Shown here: positions 22,517 through 34,088 of the stretch, piece by piece | Position numbering within the stretch: position 1 is the first letter of the stretch | Layout of the letters: each line of letters starts with the position of its first letter | Source of the DNA: Periconia sp. R9002 | Lineage: Eukaryota; Ascomycota; Dothideomycetes; Pleosporales; Periconiaceae | Direction: 5' to 3' | DNA length: 64,000 bases | Assembly: GCA_023627715.1 (NCBI GenBank) | Contig: JAMAHW010000011.1 | Location: 62,001-126,000, forward strand | Made by a program: the position numbers and the translations under genes | The notes under the pieces: generated by a model | The model's database searches: none | Told to the model about the DNA's origin: nothing | Seen by the model: only the letters and a program-made list of their open reading frames with translations

Positions 22517-23175
22517 TTCTCCAAGCTCATTTGTGTGAGGGACATCCGTAAGAGAGCTGCAGCCTTCTCTACTCTCACTCGATGCAGAAAACGTTTGCGT
22601 GACAGCACCTTGTCTTACCCTACCTATATCATCGCCCTCCCACATCACTCCACACCTAGCGTTCGTACCCTCTGTCGTGTACACTTTCCATTCGTGACCA
22701 CCTCACACGCGATTCGTCCGAAACCCGACGGCTACTCCATGGCGCGAGCCGCTACTAGTCCATCACTCCGAACCAACACTAGAACTCTAGAATCGTCATG
22801 TCACACTACCAAGCGCCAGAAAGCGTCACTAGCTCGTTTACACACGGCTTTCTCGAGCGGTTCGGTCGTTTTTTCGTGGTCCTGCCACAACGGCGCGACC
22901 TGCCTGCCCCGGATTTCTAGTCCATTTTGGGTATGGAGAGGATGGAAAATGAGATAAGGTGATACTGATAGACGTAGAATGCGCTGGATGGGTCGCCCAA
23001 GGTGGGATTCGTGGTTCGCAAATGTGTGCGTTTGGGTACAGGATGCGGGGGTTCAGTTACTGCTTTCATAAGGTGGAGGGTTGTTGGTTGAGGTTGGCTT
23101 ATTATATACTTGGGCAGTTACGTTCTGCTACGATAGCATTCTTGGATTCTTTTGTTCCGTCAGAACACTGTCACG

Positions 23176-24948
23176 ATGCAACGCGACCTCGGGAAGGCGA
23201 CTGACGTGTCCAGTCGTGTGGACAGTCCCTACTCGTACCCCGACCTGTCTATCGACGTGTTGTGCATTGGAGCTGGCTTCGCCGGATGCTACCTCTTGCA
23301 CACGCTCAGGAAAGCAGGCTTCAAAACCAAGATCATCGAGGCCGGTTCCGACTTCGGCGGTGTCTGGCACTGGAACTCGTATCCCGGCGCGCGCGTTGAC
23401 TCACAGTGGCCCATTTACGCGCTTGGAATTCCCGAGGTGTATGAGAACTGGACGTGGAGCGAGCACTATCCCGGGGAGAAGGAGCTGAAGAGATACTTCC
23501 AGTTTGTGGGGGAGAAGCTGGATCTGCGCAAGGATACCGAGTTTGGCAAGAAGGTCGTGAGCGCTGAATGGGATGAGGAGGGGAAGGAATGGAAGGTCAA
23601 ATGCGACGATGGGTTCTTAGTGCACACCAAGTTCCTGATTGCTGGTATTGGGTTCGCGGCCAAGCGATATTTTCCGCCTTGGAAAGGACTTGATAGCTTT
23701 AGGGGCGTGATGCACCACTCAAGTTTTTGGCCGGAACACGTCGATGTGAAAGGAAAGCGAGTTGGCGTGATTGGAACTGGTGCTACGGGGTTGCAGATAA
23801 TACAAGAATGGGGCAAGGAGATTGGTGAAGAAGGGTCCTTGACCGTGTTCCAACGGACACCCCCGACAGCCGGACCTATGAGGCAGAAGAGGATTTCTAA
23901 GGAAGAGAACGAGGAGATGAAAGCTAGATTGGCCGACGTATACAAAGAGAGACTTAAGACGGAAGCGGGATTTACCTACAGCACGAGAACGGAACTAAAG
24001 ATGTCAGATCACACATTAGAAGAGCGCGAGAAGTTTTTCGAGGAGCTGTGGGAAATGGTCAGTGACATTCTACGCCATCTACATGCCACCATTCTAACTC
24101 CAACAGGGCGGCTTCCGCTTCTTTTCCAATACCTATGGAGATATGATGACAAACCGTGAAACCAACCGAGCAGCCTACGACTTTTGGGCGCGAAAAGTAG
24201 GTCAACTCAGTCGCCTCACATAGATTATATAGTAACCAAACAACAGACACGAGCGAGAGTGCATGATCCGCGCAAGCGAGACCTTGTAGCCCCTCTCGAG
24301 CCTTTGCACGTATTTTGCGGGAAGAGGCCTTCGCTGGAGCAAGATTACTACGAGCAGTACAACAAAAAGAACGTAGACATTGTCGACCTCCGGGTGAATC
24401 CGATTGTCGACATTGTACCGGAAGGCGTGCAATTAGAAGACGGCACGATACACGAGTTGGACATCATCGCAATGGCTACCGGCTTCGACATGGTCACTGG
24501 CGGATTGAAGGACATTGATATACGGGGTTCGAACGGAGACCTGCTGCGGGAGAAGTGGGACAAGGGAACCTACACGCACTTGGGCATGACGACGTCGTCG
24601 TTTCCCAACTTCTTCTTCCTCTACGGGCCTCAAGGGCCAACGGCGCATTCCAATGGGCCGAGCTGCGTTGAACCGCAGGCTGACTGGATTTTGGGCGTGC
24701 TCCAGCACATGCGCGAAGAGGGGATGGTGAAGCTGGATGCCCGGCCCGAGGCTGAGGTGGCGTGGAAGCAGCTGGTGCACGAGAAGAGCGTTGTCTCGCT
24801 GCGGCACACGATGCTGAGCTCATACAATGGAGGCAACATTCCGGGCAAGATCGTGGAGCCGTTGAACTACACTGGAGGCCTTCCGGATTACATTGAGAGG
24901 ATATGGAAAGAGCGCGACGGAGGGTTGGCAGGTTTCGTGGTGAGTTAG
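23176..24948 (+). CDS. Flavin-binding monooxygenase, Baeyer-Villiger type
   Basis: 557 residues, exons 23176-24057, 24107-24196 and 24247-24948, all phase 0. FAD- and NADPH-dependent oxygenase that would insert oxygen next to a ketone, giving an ester or lactone. Two Rossmann motifs: GAGFAG at 32-37 for FAD and GTGATG at 200-205 for NADPH. Between them is the Baeyer-Villiger fingerprint F-x-G-x(3)-H-x(3)-W-P (FRGVMHHSSFWP, 175-186). EAGSDFGGVWHWNSYPGARVD is the class B FMO pattern. A later ATATGF-like block (MATGFDMVTGG) closes the FAD domain. The ATG at 23176 is used because the upstream in-frame extension starts at TTG. No membrane or targeting segment is seen. No biosynthetic core gene (PKS, NRPS, terpene synthase) lies nearby, so a catabolic role is as likely as a secondary-metabolite one. 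Confidence 0.93.
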
Positions 24949-26449
24949 TGGTGGTTAACACATGATAGTATAAGGACGAGCGCGCAATGCTTATCATGCC
25001 ACGAATGGAGATTTTTCGGTTGTCTTATTGTCTACAACTGTTGCGTGATGATGACGAGTGTTTATGCGGACCGAACGAAGTTTAGTATAACGAAGGCTTT
25101 GACACGTGCTCAACAGTCTATATATGGAGTAGTGGCACGGTATGGTAACGTTGGCGTAGAAGATGATGGCAAGATGTGCACGCCTCAGACATCGATGGAA
25201 CGCCTGGCGGTGGTAATACGGCAATGCGCTCAGCACGTCGACCCGGACTCGGAAGGGCATGAGCCGCTCGTGTTTCTAGTTCACTGTTGCATGGGCGGCT
25301 AGGTGTCAGGTGCAATGATCGACGAGGACGTACGGTACAGTACAGACATGACAAGTTGAGGATGAATCGAATGGGAGCATGTAAACGACGAGCGTGTAGG
25401 ATAGAAGATTATAGTTGACGCTACCATTGCGGCTATTCTGGTGGTGATGAGGGATGGAATGGAGGGTAGAGGAACAGGCTAGCGCATTTCCCGAATGGGG
25501 ATTTGAGACGCAGCCAGGGTGGTGGGGCAGAGCTTGATTGGCGGGGTGTGGCGTTTCACGTTCGGAGTTCATGATAATCCCAAATCGGCAGGGGGGGCCA
25601 ATGTCGCTGTCGCCATCCCCTTCTCTCCCTGTTTCTCTGCTCTGCCCTGCTCTGCCCTGTCCTGTCCTTTCTTATCTCCTCACATCCAGCCGCCAGCCTT
25701 GCATTCCCCCTACATATTTACAACTAACTGCATCAACTTTCGCTTTCACTTGTTCTCGAGTTTTCCTTTTGTCGCTATTGAGAAGCACTGTTGCTTCACA
25801 TCCCTCGTTCTGCTGCCCATTGCGCGCGCGCGTTCCCCCCTCGGGCGCTGACCTCCACTCGATCCTTCACCCGTGCTTCACTCGAACAACGCACAATACC
25901 AACCTCAAATCGTCCTCAATTGTCGCAGTACGACTCGACTAGAAACGGCTCCTCGCTCAATAGATATAAGTTTCTACCCACTGTCCACGACCCACTCGGC
26001 GAAACCCCATCCGTTGCTGTCGCTCGGTCCAAACGTTATCGGCCTTTTGCCTCAGACACTTACTGCCCCATCTGCTCCCTCTTGCATCATGCGCGGTAGC
26101 AGCTCTTAGCATTGCCAATCCATCAATCGCTTTTGCTCTCGCCAACCCAAGCCGCCTGTCGTTTACCCACCCACCCACCTCCCTACAGTACCTACCTTTC
26201 ACCCTTCCCTGTCGCTCCTTCACCCCCAATTGTGGTGCAGCCGGTCTGTACCACCACCATCCGTTACCAGCAACACCACCAGCTATTCCGTGGAGCGCGA
26301 CTTGATGTCGTCGTAGAACCCGAGTCACTCTTTACCACAGCTGGGCTGCATTGTCCCCGCGATTCCGTTGAGCGGGCATTCATTCTCCTATCTTGCCTAC
26401 CTACTATACCACCTAATACCTTCCTTCCGCCTCCAATAAAATCGCAATC
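24949..26449. other. Intergenic region with long pyrimidine-rich leader
   Basis: No gene supported. From about 25600 to 26449 the plus strand is C/T-rich, with many short open frames, and looks like the promoter and a long 5' leader of the Kch1-like gene. It includes the alternating tract GCGCGCGCGCG near 25822. Confidence 0.45.
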
Positions 26450-28407
26450 ATGGGCTGCTGCGGTGATCGCGAAAAGGGCATCACTGTCTCTGAACAGCAG
26501 AAGTGGGACTATATTGTCAGTCAATGCCTTTGCGGCGCCATTTCTCGTACCATTGCTAACGTCACTAGACACTCTCTGATTTCAAATCTACATCCTGCCT
26601 TGCTCCCCTCTCGTACGTTTGGTTGTGGGTTCTCGTCTTGATTTCGGGTGCCGTGTACGGTGCCGACGCCTTCACCGCTGTCAACCTCCTCGCCTTCGAC
26701 AAGTGGTCCAGCCAGGTCAAGCCCAAGGTCAGCTTCGAGGTCGCCAAATGGATCTTCGCTGTCTGCATCATCCTCTCCTACGCCTTTCTCGTCTACCGAT
26801 GGATCAGGGCCATCCGTGTCATTCGGTCTGGCAGCGTCGCCGAATGCTATCTGGAACCGCTTGCTGCCATCTGGCAGAGTATGCGTCTGACCAAATCTGG
26901 CCAGGGATGGCGCCGTTTCCTTGTCTTTGCCGAGCTCACAAAGTCCAGAAAGGGCGTCGATTACATTGCGCTATTCGTATACTTCCAATTCAAAGGCGCC
27001 TTGATCATCATTCTAGCCCAAGGTCCCCGTATTGCCATTAATGCTCTAACGCTGTGGGCTGTCGTCGAAGCTCAATTGATCCCCACCGGTGACCATGCAT
27101 CCAAGGAGCACAGTGCCTTCGTGCAGTTCTTCCGAAACATTGAAGAAATGGCTAGGACCGGAAACAGGCAAGAAATCATCGTCTACTTCACCATGTTGTT
27201 CTCCCTGGTCATTTGGGTCATTGCTGCACTCTCACTCCTCATCTCCTTCATCCTCTACATCTTCTACCTGTGGCACCACGTCGACAAGTCGGATGGCAGC
27301 CTTACCAAGTATTGCCGGAGAAAGATTGAGTCCCGTCTTGAACGCATCGTGAGCAAGAAGATCAAGAAGGCGTTGGAAAAGCAGGACATGAAGCGCAGGA
27401 AGGAGGAACAGATTGCGGTGAGCAAGGGCGAGACAACCGCAAGACTGCCCACTCTTCCAAAGCTGGCCGACGACGACGCCATGTCGGTCTACTCTATGAG
27501 CACTACCACGACTACCTTGCCGCCTTACTCCAATGGACCTTCTAGGACCAACACCATGAGCACCACGCGCACGGGTGGGATGGCCATGAAGCAGCCCACT
27601 CTTCCCTCTCTGGACGAACGGCCGATGCCTGCCCGCTCCGACACGCAAGGAACCGCTTTCTCCACTGCCAGTAATGCTCCTTTGTTGGGTCAAGCGGCTG
27701 AAATGGGCCTCTCTTCTCCTCTACCTCCTATGCCCACGCGAGAACCCAATTCCGACTACTTTAATGGCCCGCCTCCTCGTGGACCGCCACCGAATGGCAT
27801 GGCCGGCCGACCCTTCTCCCCCATGTCTCAAGGGCGATCTTCCCCAGCTCCACGCGGTATGCCTCCACGCCTTGACACCCAGTTTGGCGGTCGCAATTCG
27901 CCTGCACCTTCGCAAGGCGGCTACGGTTCATACTCAAACCGTCGGCCTGGGGGCCCTCCCCTGAACAACGACCCAACCTTTTCTCCCTACAATAACAATG
28001 CGCTTGCGTCCGGCCCCTCTTACGAGATGTCCCCGGTTGACTTGTCCTCTTCCAACTACGCGCCTGCACCTCAGCAGAACTACGAAAGCCCTGTGGTTAT
28101 GGATGACTACAGACCACCTCAAATGCCAGGCATCTTGCGTCCTGGTTCCCCAGCGCAGATCCAGCCACAAAACCAGGGAATGCCCGCCAGGGCTGGAACA
28201 GCTCCGCCATCAAACCCGCGCGCCGGATTGCCTGCCACTCTGCAATCGGCCATCCAACGCCGCGAAGCGTCCCAGCCTCTTCCCTTTCGAGGACCGGGAA
28301 CTCCGCAACAGCGAAGCGCTACTGCACCATTGAGTCAACCTGGGCATGGACCAGGCCCTACTGAGAGGAGCAACACTCCTCAAGGACAGGGCTTCAATGG
28401 TTATTAG
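26450..28407 (+). CDS. Kch1/Prm6-type plasma-membrane protein (putative low-affinity K+ influx channel)
   Basis: 634 residues; exon 1 26450-26515 (MGCCGDREKGITVSEQQ...), a 53-nt intron (GTCAGT donor, GCTAAC branch, CACTAG acceptor), exon 2 26569-28407. The N-terminus QKWDYI joins SDFKSTSC, a pattern I associate with yeast Kch1/Prm6, proteins needed for K+ influx during calcium-linked pheromone or ER-stress responses. Four or more membrane segments are visible: VWLWVLVLISGAVYGADA, WIFAVCIILSYAFLVYRWI, FKGALIIILAQGPRIAINALTL and MLFSLVIWVIAALSLLISFILYIFYLW. A basic cytosolic segment follows (RRKIESRLERIVSKKIKKALEKQ). The C-terminal half is a long Pro/Ser/Gly/Asn-rich tail, much longer than in the yeast proteins. 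The early MGCC could be a lipidation signal, which is inference. Family call fairly firm, transport function by homology only. Confidence 0.85.
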
Positions 28408-29880
28408 ATGCTTAGCACCTTTTCCTTATTCTGATTCCATATCATTGGATTTCCATGCCTTTTAGGCAACGCATCAACTCCTTTATGCATTCAACGGCGT
28501 TCACTTCTCTCTTTGTTAGATACAGAGCACTCACATTTTACTACGATACATATTCATTCTCTCGCCATTCGACGTAGGGCGAGAGAGGAGGCTTGACGAA
28601 TTATTGAACGCGCTTGCTCACCTTCGAGATACCCTTGCGCCGCTGGTCTCGAGCGTCCACATTCACTACCCATTTTTTGGAGATGGAGTTTTCTTTTTTC
28701 ATGTCCAGTTCAGTCTGGAGCTACGATGGATAGGTGGAGACGGACAGAAGGTGACGGCTTTGATTGGGGAAGATACCATACTTTGGGGCTCACATTTTGG
28801 GGAGATGGGAAGAAAGAAAACCTTCACTTTTCTTGTACGATATGGTACTGCGTATATACTGTCTTTGCATGACGGCGACTCGAATTGCAACTATCGCCCC
28901 AAATGACTTGTCTACTTGTTCTTGTGCTATTCTTGCGTGATGTTTTTTCGTGCGGGATCTACAAATATTTCCAGTCGAGACCGAATTCTGAGGACGATGG
29001 AGCTGCGGCGTTTCGACCACATTGACTAATTATGGTATACGTACAGAGGGGTGACACGCCAGGAAGCCACATCTCAGGAGGACTAATAGGTTCTACAAAT
29101 TAGAAGCTCTACGACCTACATAGTATGTCTAGTATAGTTATCTAATTTGTGAATAACGCCTAGTACACTAGCTACCCGATATGTGACCTCCCGGCGTGTC
29201 ACCCCTCTGTACAATTCAAATGTTATAAATGCTAGCTCAGCTCGAGAATGCCTCGTTCGACATTCCATCCCGGCGAAACTACCAAGCTCACTGATACACA
29301 ACGCGGTGAATATTTGCACCTGGCTCCCGAGGACTCCGAGCTCCAGTTCCTTACTGACTTCTCGGTACAAAATCCAACTCGTACGAAGGCGGGGAGTAGA
29401 ACCGCCTTTATCGCCTGCCAATGACTTCTTGGAATTCTCATCTCACAATGCCTTGACATTAGCCAAGACACCGATCGAGAGATATAACGTTCTATGCTAT
29501 CACTTTTTAGCTCCCGAGCCAAACTCCCACATGGGCCTCCCATCTTGCAAGCCTCACATCCATCACGTGTTAATCTTGGCATGTCTCGCCAGTCACCATT
29601 CCTACACTTCTTTCCCACCCATTTCCCGCCAAGATCGGGCGATTTGGTAGTATGCTGCTATCATAGCATGAACGTCCTATTGAAGATTCTAGAGGAACAT
29701 GCAGCACACAAAAAACGGCGGCTTGTTTGGAATCAACACGATGATCGCCGAGGTTCACTGGCTACTTGGATTCCCACATGCAGCGATTTATTTGATATTG
29801 ATACCGCTGCCTCCGTCTAGAACCGTCGCTTTCCCTCCCATTCCAAGTCGATCTTGGCCTTGCGAAACGGAAAAAAAGAA
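28408..29880. other. Intergenic region containing a MITE-like element
   Basis: No gene supported. The first part is the 3' region of the Kch1-like gene. A 172-bp inverted-repeat element is at 29041-29212. The rest carries only fortuitous open frames on both strands. Confidence 0.45.
29041..29212. mobile_element. 172-bp MITE-like element with 20-bp perfect terminal inverted repeats
   Basis: Left end GTACAGAGGGGTGACACGCC (29041-29060); right end is its exact reverse complement (29193-29212). The inverted repeat continues inward, with mismatches, to about 38 bp (AGGAAGCCACAT against the complement of ATGTGACCTCCC). An inner pair, ACAAATTAGA (about 29095) and TCTAATTTGT (about 29139), extends the palindrome, so the whole unit could fold into a long hairpin. 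No coding capacity. Flanks are ...GTATAC and AATTCA..., and no clear target-site duplication is visible. It is not related in sequence to the TGACTAAGCA element family. Confidence 0.85.
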
Positions 29881-31440
29881 ATGGAATCTCGACCACCTTG
29901 GAATCGACGCTCCGGACAATTCGACACGTATTTATGCGTTTCATTGACGTTCGCTGCCGCGACGTTTAGTTTGCTCTTGCGGATCGTCGCGCGGAGGATA
30001 ACGAGAGTGTCGCTCTGCTACGACGACGCGTTTGTGTTTGTTGCGTATTTTTTCGCGGCGGTGTGGGTGGGGTTGGTTTTGTACTGTAAGAATCAATCCG
30101 TGGGGAGTGAAAGGGGTTGTGGTGGGAAGAGACTAGCTAACAGGTAGTCTGTAGGGCTCCAGAATGGACTTGGTCTATTGCTGATTGATATTGATCTGCC
30201 GACTGAGACGGCGCTCGAAATATCGAGATTCGTGCATTGGTGCGGCGAAATCGTGTACGCTTCGTCTCTGGCCTTCTCACGGCTTTCCATTTTGGGGTTT
30301 TACTGGCGTGTGTTTAAGACGTCGAGTATCAGAGTTCCGATACAGGTGTTGGCGGTTTCTACGGCTCTTTGGTTAGTACTTCGGGTGCGTATCTCCCCAA
30401 TTGTCCTTCTTACACTCCCTTTATGAGCATAAATTAATTGGTCTTAGACTCTCTTAGCAGTATTCCACTGCGTCCCCATCGAGAAGTTTTGGCACCAATC
30501 GCTACCCGGCCGCTGCGACATCAACGACAACACGTTGTTCGTCGCAACTGCCATCATCCACCTCATCTTCGATCTCAAAATCCTGTCCCTCCCCATCGTC
30601 GAGGTGCGCAAGCTGCAGATGCCCAAAGCGCAGCGCGTCGGGATCGTCGCCATGTTTGGGTTTGGGATCTTCGTCTGCGCGGCGAGTGTCATGGTGATTA
30701 TTCAGAGTGAGAAGTATGATGCGGGGAGTGCTGAATTACCTCGGATTACTCCGCCGATTTTCACTTGGGTGACGGCTGAGATTAACCTTTCGATTGTTTC
30801 TGGTACGATGAATCCATTATTTCAGTCTTACAATTACTTGCTACTGCTACATTTTACAAACAAGAGCTAATACAATTTGATAGCATGCCTTCCCACACTG
30901 CGTCCTATCTATCTCTGCATGATCGGCCGTCCTTTACGACCTCCTCCCTCCCTCCAGACCCCATGGCCACACCCTCAATCCCACCCCGACACCCTGAAAT
31001 CAGCCTCAGCACACGATGACCTTCCCATCAAACGCCCTTACTCTTCCTTCGCAATCGACTTCTCTGCGCTATCACGCATTCACCCCCGCCACCACATCCA
31101 CCCACGCCACATGCGCCCCTACTCGTCATTTATCCCCGGTTTCTCCCACACGAACCCATCCGTTCCAGGAAAAGAAGGGCAAAAGTCGACATCGGAGAAG
31201 AAAGATGCCATGATAGTTACGCTGGAGAACGATTCAACTAATCAACTTGAATGCAATCACGGAAACCAAACAGTCGTGACAGGGCCAGTGAAGAGCGGGA
31301 GTAGTGGCGATAGCAGGCCCAGGGGAGTGGTAGACCAGGGCGTACCACACCAGAATCCGACCGAGAGTGATCAGTGCGAGGGCAAAGCTGGAATACTGGT
31401 GACGAATGAGACGGTGGTGAGGGTTAGCTACGTTTGCTGA
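29881..31440 (+). CDS. SAT4/rhodopsin-domain integral membrane protein (PTH11-like group)
   Basis: 448 residues, exons 29881-30085, 30155-30384, 30448-30802 and 30884-31440, phases consistent. Seven-helix protein of the fungal 'rhodopsin domain' family that includes Pth11-related receptors. TM segments visible: YLCVSLTFAAATFSLLLRIVARR, CYDDAFVFVAYFFAAVWVGLVLY, IVYASSLAFSRLSILGFYWRVF, VPIQVLAVSTALWLVL, FVATAIIHLIFDLKILSLPI and VGIVAMFGFGIFVCAASVMVI. The family patterns YDDxF at TM2, FHCVPIEKFWHQSLPGRC after TM4 and a polar cytosolic tail are present. There is no CFEM domain and no signal peptide. The tail (from about residue 270) is Ser/Pro/His-rich. The first ATG of the frame is at 29881; further upstream only TTG codons continue it. 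Ligand and function are unknown. Confidence 0.85.
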
Positions 31441-32354
31441 TTGTTGAGTACCTAGATTTCGGACTTGGGCTGAAGTGGATGTGGTTTGTGCTGTTCTGTC
31501 TTATCCGGGCACGAGGGTGTTGAAATGGGATGCATGAGTAACTACTCACCACCCTGTATACAATGCTTCGAGGAGCTTTTCCTCTGATTATTTTAGTTCT
31601 CTTAAAAGTACGTAGGATACTAGGAGAGTATATACATATTATTTTCACGCTGGATTTTCTACAGTTCTGATGACAAATATATTTGAAGAGAGATCCTACG
31701 TTATGAAAAACCCAATTGACTGCCGGATATAACGAAACCCGCGTGCCTGGGTACAGAGCCGTTGGTCGTCGAGATCCGACGTAGGCCAACGGATCGAAGT
31801 CCACATAATGCATCGTAACCTCCCTGCTTAAGTTTCCCACAAACTTTGCACCGTCAATAGGCGGAAGAATGTAATGATCATTTGATTCTTTGTTTTTGTT
31901 GAGGTAGAACGCCTCCTGATTGTTCAAAACAAAAAAAAGGAATAATAATCATTCGTTGGTCACAACGCCTGGTACAGTACAGTGAAGTGGGTGACCAATG
32001 ACGAAGTGACATCCATCCATTCGCACTGTACACGAATTCTCCATGGCTGTTCCTGCTATTATAAAATAGTTGTGGACGACGACGTTGGTGGGTTTGAATG
32101 AAGGTCCCGTAATTATCAACGACGCTGATATCATCGAATCGGGAACTGTTGGGAGGTTCCACCAGCACCAACAACACGCACGTTGAGGCAAGATGGAAGA
32201 ATTTCCTCGATCCCTTATATATTTAGTTACCTGGACATGCGCAGAATTGAATCCCCCCAGTCCGTCGTCGCCCCTCTGCCCTTCCTCTGCTGCCTCCTTC
32301 TCCCTCGCTTATAACGCACAGCAGAGAGGCAGGTACCATCGTACGCAGAAAACA
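31441..32354. other. AT-rich intergenic region with degenerate repeat copies and a TATA box
   Basis: No gene seen. 31553-31640 is a diverged copy of a sequence at 36613-36700. 31884-31928 shares TTTTGTTGAGGTAGAAC and CCTCCT(G/A)ATTGTTCA with 48121-48165. TATATATT at 32216-32223 lies 132 bp upstream of the transporter start chosen at 32355, and so argues against the earlier in-frame ATG at 32193, which lies before the box. Confidence 0.55.
31553..31640 (+). repeat. Degenerate dispersed repeat, copy A
   Basis: Pairs with 36613-36700. Aligned blocks: ATACAATGCTT/ATACAACGCTT, CTTTTCCTCTGATTAT/CTTTTCTTCTTACAAT, and an identical GTAGGATACTAGGA. AT-rich, probably a decayed transposon remnant. Confidence 0.5.
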
Positions 32355-34088
32355 ATGCCGGACCAAAACTCCTCCCAAACGATGTCCTACGAGCACACCA
32401 AGAACGAAGTACGAATTTGCTCGGCGGAGCTCCCGCTACTGCTTCCACCTCAAGCCAGCGAGGTGCGAGTCGACACTCCCTCGGCACCGACCATCCCCGT
32501 GCCAGAATGGAAACCCACGGAGGGTTTCTGGCCGTCCTTGATGGCCATCTGCATCCCGCTTCTGCTCTCTGCCCTCGAAGGCAGCGTCACCAACACCGCC
32601 CTCCCCACCATCTCCGAAGCCCTGAACCTCGGCACCATCTTCTCCTGGGTCGCGACTGCCTTCCTGCTCGCGAGCACCGTCTTCCAACCGCTGTACGGCC
32701 AGCTAGGCGATGTATGGGGCAGGAAGTACCCGATGATGATCGCGGTGGTTGTTTTCGCCCTTGGGAGCGCCGTCGCTGGTGCCGCGCACTCGGCCGGTGC
32801 TCTGATCCTCGGCCGGATCATCCAGGGGTTTGGCGTAGGTGGGATTGACCTCTTCTCCGAGATGATCCTGTGCGATATCATCCCCCTGCGGCGTCGGGGC
32901 CCCTACATCGCCATCAAGCATGCCGTGTTTGCGGTGGGGACGGCGCTGGGTCCGCTCCTGGGAGGAGTGTTTGCGGAGCATGAGTGGCGGTGGTGCTTCT
33001 TGATCAACATCCCCATCTGCGCCATCTCGGTCTTCATCTTGTACTTTTATCTCCAGGTCAAGAGTGTGCCGTCGACGATGGGGCTGAGGGAAGAGCTCAA
33101 GAAGGTGGATTTCTACGGGACGTTTCTCCTCACTGGATCCGTCATCATGATCCTCGTCGCTCTTTCCATCATCGACGCTCCGTATCCGTGGCGGCACGCG
33201 GCAGTCGTGACGCCCCTGACGCTGGGGACCCTCGGGATCGTTGCGTTTGGGGTTTTTCAGCGGTCCGAATACTGCAAACACCCCATCATGCCGCCGTCGG
33301 TCTTCTCCAACCGCACTACCAACCTCTCCTTCGCCCTGACCGCCATCCACGGGTTCGTGACGTACGGGTTCCAATTCTACCTCCCGCCGTTCTTTCAAGC
33401 CGTCAAGGGCTCTTCCCCAACGACATCCGGCCTGGAAGTACTACCAACCACGCTCATCATCGTCGTGGTCGCGGCCATCGGGGGACCGCTTCTCACGTAC
33501 TGGGGTCGATACAAGCCCATCCACATCATCGGATTCAGCTGCATGACGCTCGGTCTCAGCCTTTCCATAACCCTCAAACGCAGCACGCCCGTACCAGCCT
33601 GGCTCTTCTTCCAATTCCTGGTTGCCTTTGGTTCCGGCGTGGTCGTTTCGTGCATGCTCCCAGCCGTGCAGGTGGCGTTGCCAGATTCCGCTATAGGCCA
33701 ATCTGCGGGATCGTGGGCGTTTCTCAGGGGCACGGGAAGTCTGTTCGGCGTGGCGCTTCCGGGCGCCTTGTTCAATCTGCAGTTCTCGAGGTACTTGCCT
33801 CGCATATCATCCGACGTGGCCAGGGCCCAGCTCGCGCATGGTCAAGCGTATCAGCGCGCTACAACGTCGTATATCCACGGCTTCCCTCCCGATATCCAGA
33901 AGCAGATTGTGCTGGGCTTTGAGGTGAGCTTGAAGTGCGTTTGGATCGTCATGGCGGTGGTGGTGGGTATCGGGTTGGTCCTGACGTGGCTTGAAAAAGA
34001 GCACAAGATGAGGAAGGATCTGGACAGCGCTTTTGGGTTGAAAGACGCGGAAGCTGGTACCGCGGAAGCCGAGGGAACTACGGCTTAA
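32355..34088 (+). CDS. MFS transporter, DHA2-type drug/proton antiporter (14 TM)
   Basis: 577 residues, one exon. Exporter of toxic or secondary compounds by proton antiport at the plasma membrane. After a 60-residue hydrophilic N-terminus, TM1 (LMAICIPLLLSALEGSVTNTAL) carries the DHA2 L-x(3)-L-D/E-x-T-x-V-x-x-A-L pattern. GQLGDVWGRKYPMM is motif A, LILGRIIQGFGVGGIDLF is the motif B/TM4 region and FAVGTALGPLLGGVF is motif C of antiporters. FLINIPICAISVFILYFYL and later helices bring the count to about 14, and the tail is acidic. I use the ATG at 32355 (context aacaATGc), because a TATATATT box at 32216 makes the in-frame ATG at 32193 unlikely. The gene is intronless and clearly more GC-rich than its AT-rich surroundings. 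No biosynthetic gene adjoins it, so its substrate is unknown. Confidence 0.9.
   Translation: MPDQNSSQTMSYEHTKNEVRICSAELPLLLPPQASEVRVDTPSAPTIPVPEWKPTEGFWPSLMAICIPLLLSALEGSVTNTALPTISEALNLGTIFSWVATAFLLASTVFQPLYGQLGDVWGRKYPMMIAVVVFALGSAVAGAAHSAGALILGRIIQGFGVGGIDLFSEMILCDIIPLRRRGPYIAIKHAVFAVGTALGPLLGGVFAEHEWRWCFLINIPICAISVFILYFYLQVKSVPSTMGLREELKKVDFYGTFLLTGSVIMILVALSIIDAPYPWRHAAVVTPLTLGTLGIVAFGVFQRSEYCKHPIMPPSVFSNRTTNLSFALTAIHGFVTYGFQFYLPPFFQAVKGSSPTTSGLEVLPTTLIIVVVAAIGGPLLTYWGRYKPIHIIGFSCMTLGLSLSITLKRSTPVPAWLFFQFLVAFGSGVVVSCMLPAVQVALPDSAIGQSAGSWAFLRGTGSLFGVALPGALFNLQFSRYLPRISSDVARAQLAHGQAYQRATTSYIHGFPPDIQKQIVLGFEVSLKCVWIVMAVVVGIGLVLTWLEKEHKMRKDLDSAFGLKDAEAGTAEAEGTTA

Larger units (their letters stand above)
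20973..23175. other. Repeat-rich intergenic block with nested small elements
   Basis: No gene supported. Contains two complete and two partial copies of a palindromic element (separate entries), plus diverged duplicated segments: 21163-21210 resembles 21661-21710, and 21408-21475 resembles 21788-21850 (both with GAAGGGCAGCTTATG/GTAAGGGCAGCTTATG). The motif TGTGTGAGGG(A/G) recurs at about 21411, 21789, 22420 and 22532. Differences between copies are rich in C/T and G/A transitions, as expected of old or RIP-damaged fungal repeats, but I have not counted them. The BVMO promoter is at the right end. Confidence 0.65.

Noticed and set aside
22535..22957. 140-codon plus-strand frame right of the repeat block
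   Set aside because: Composition resembles random intergenic sequence and starts within a repeat motif.
32193..32354. Earlier in-frame ATG for the DHA2 transporter
   Set aside because: Lies upstream of a TATATATT box, so it is unlikely to be in the mRNA.
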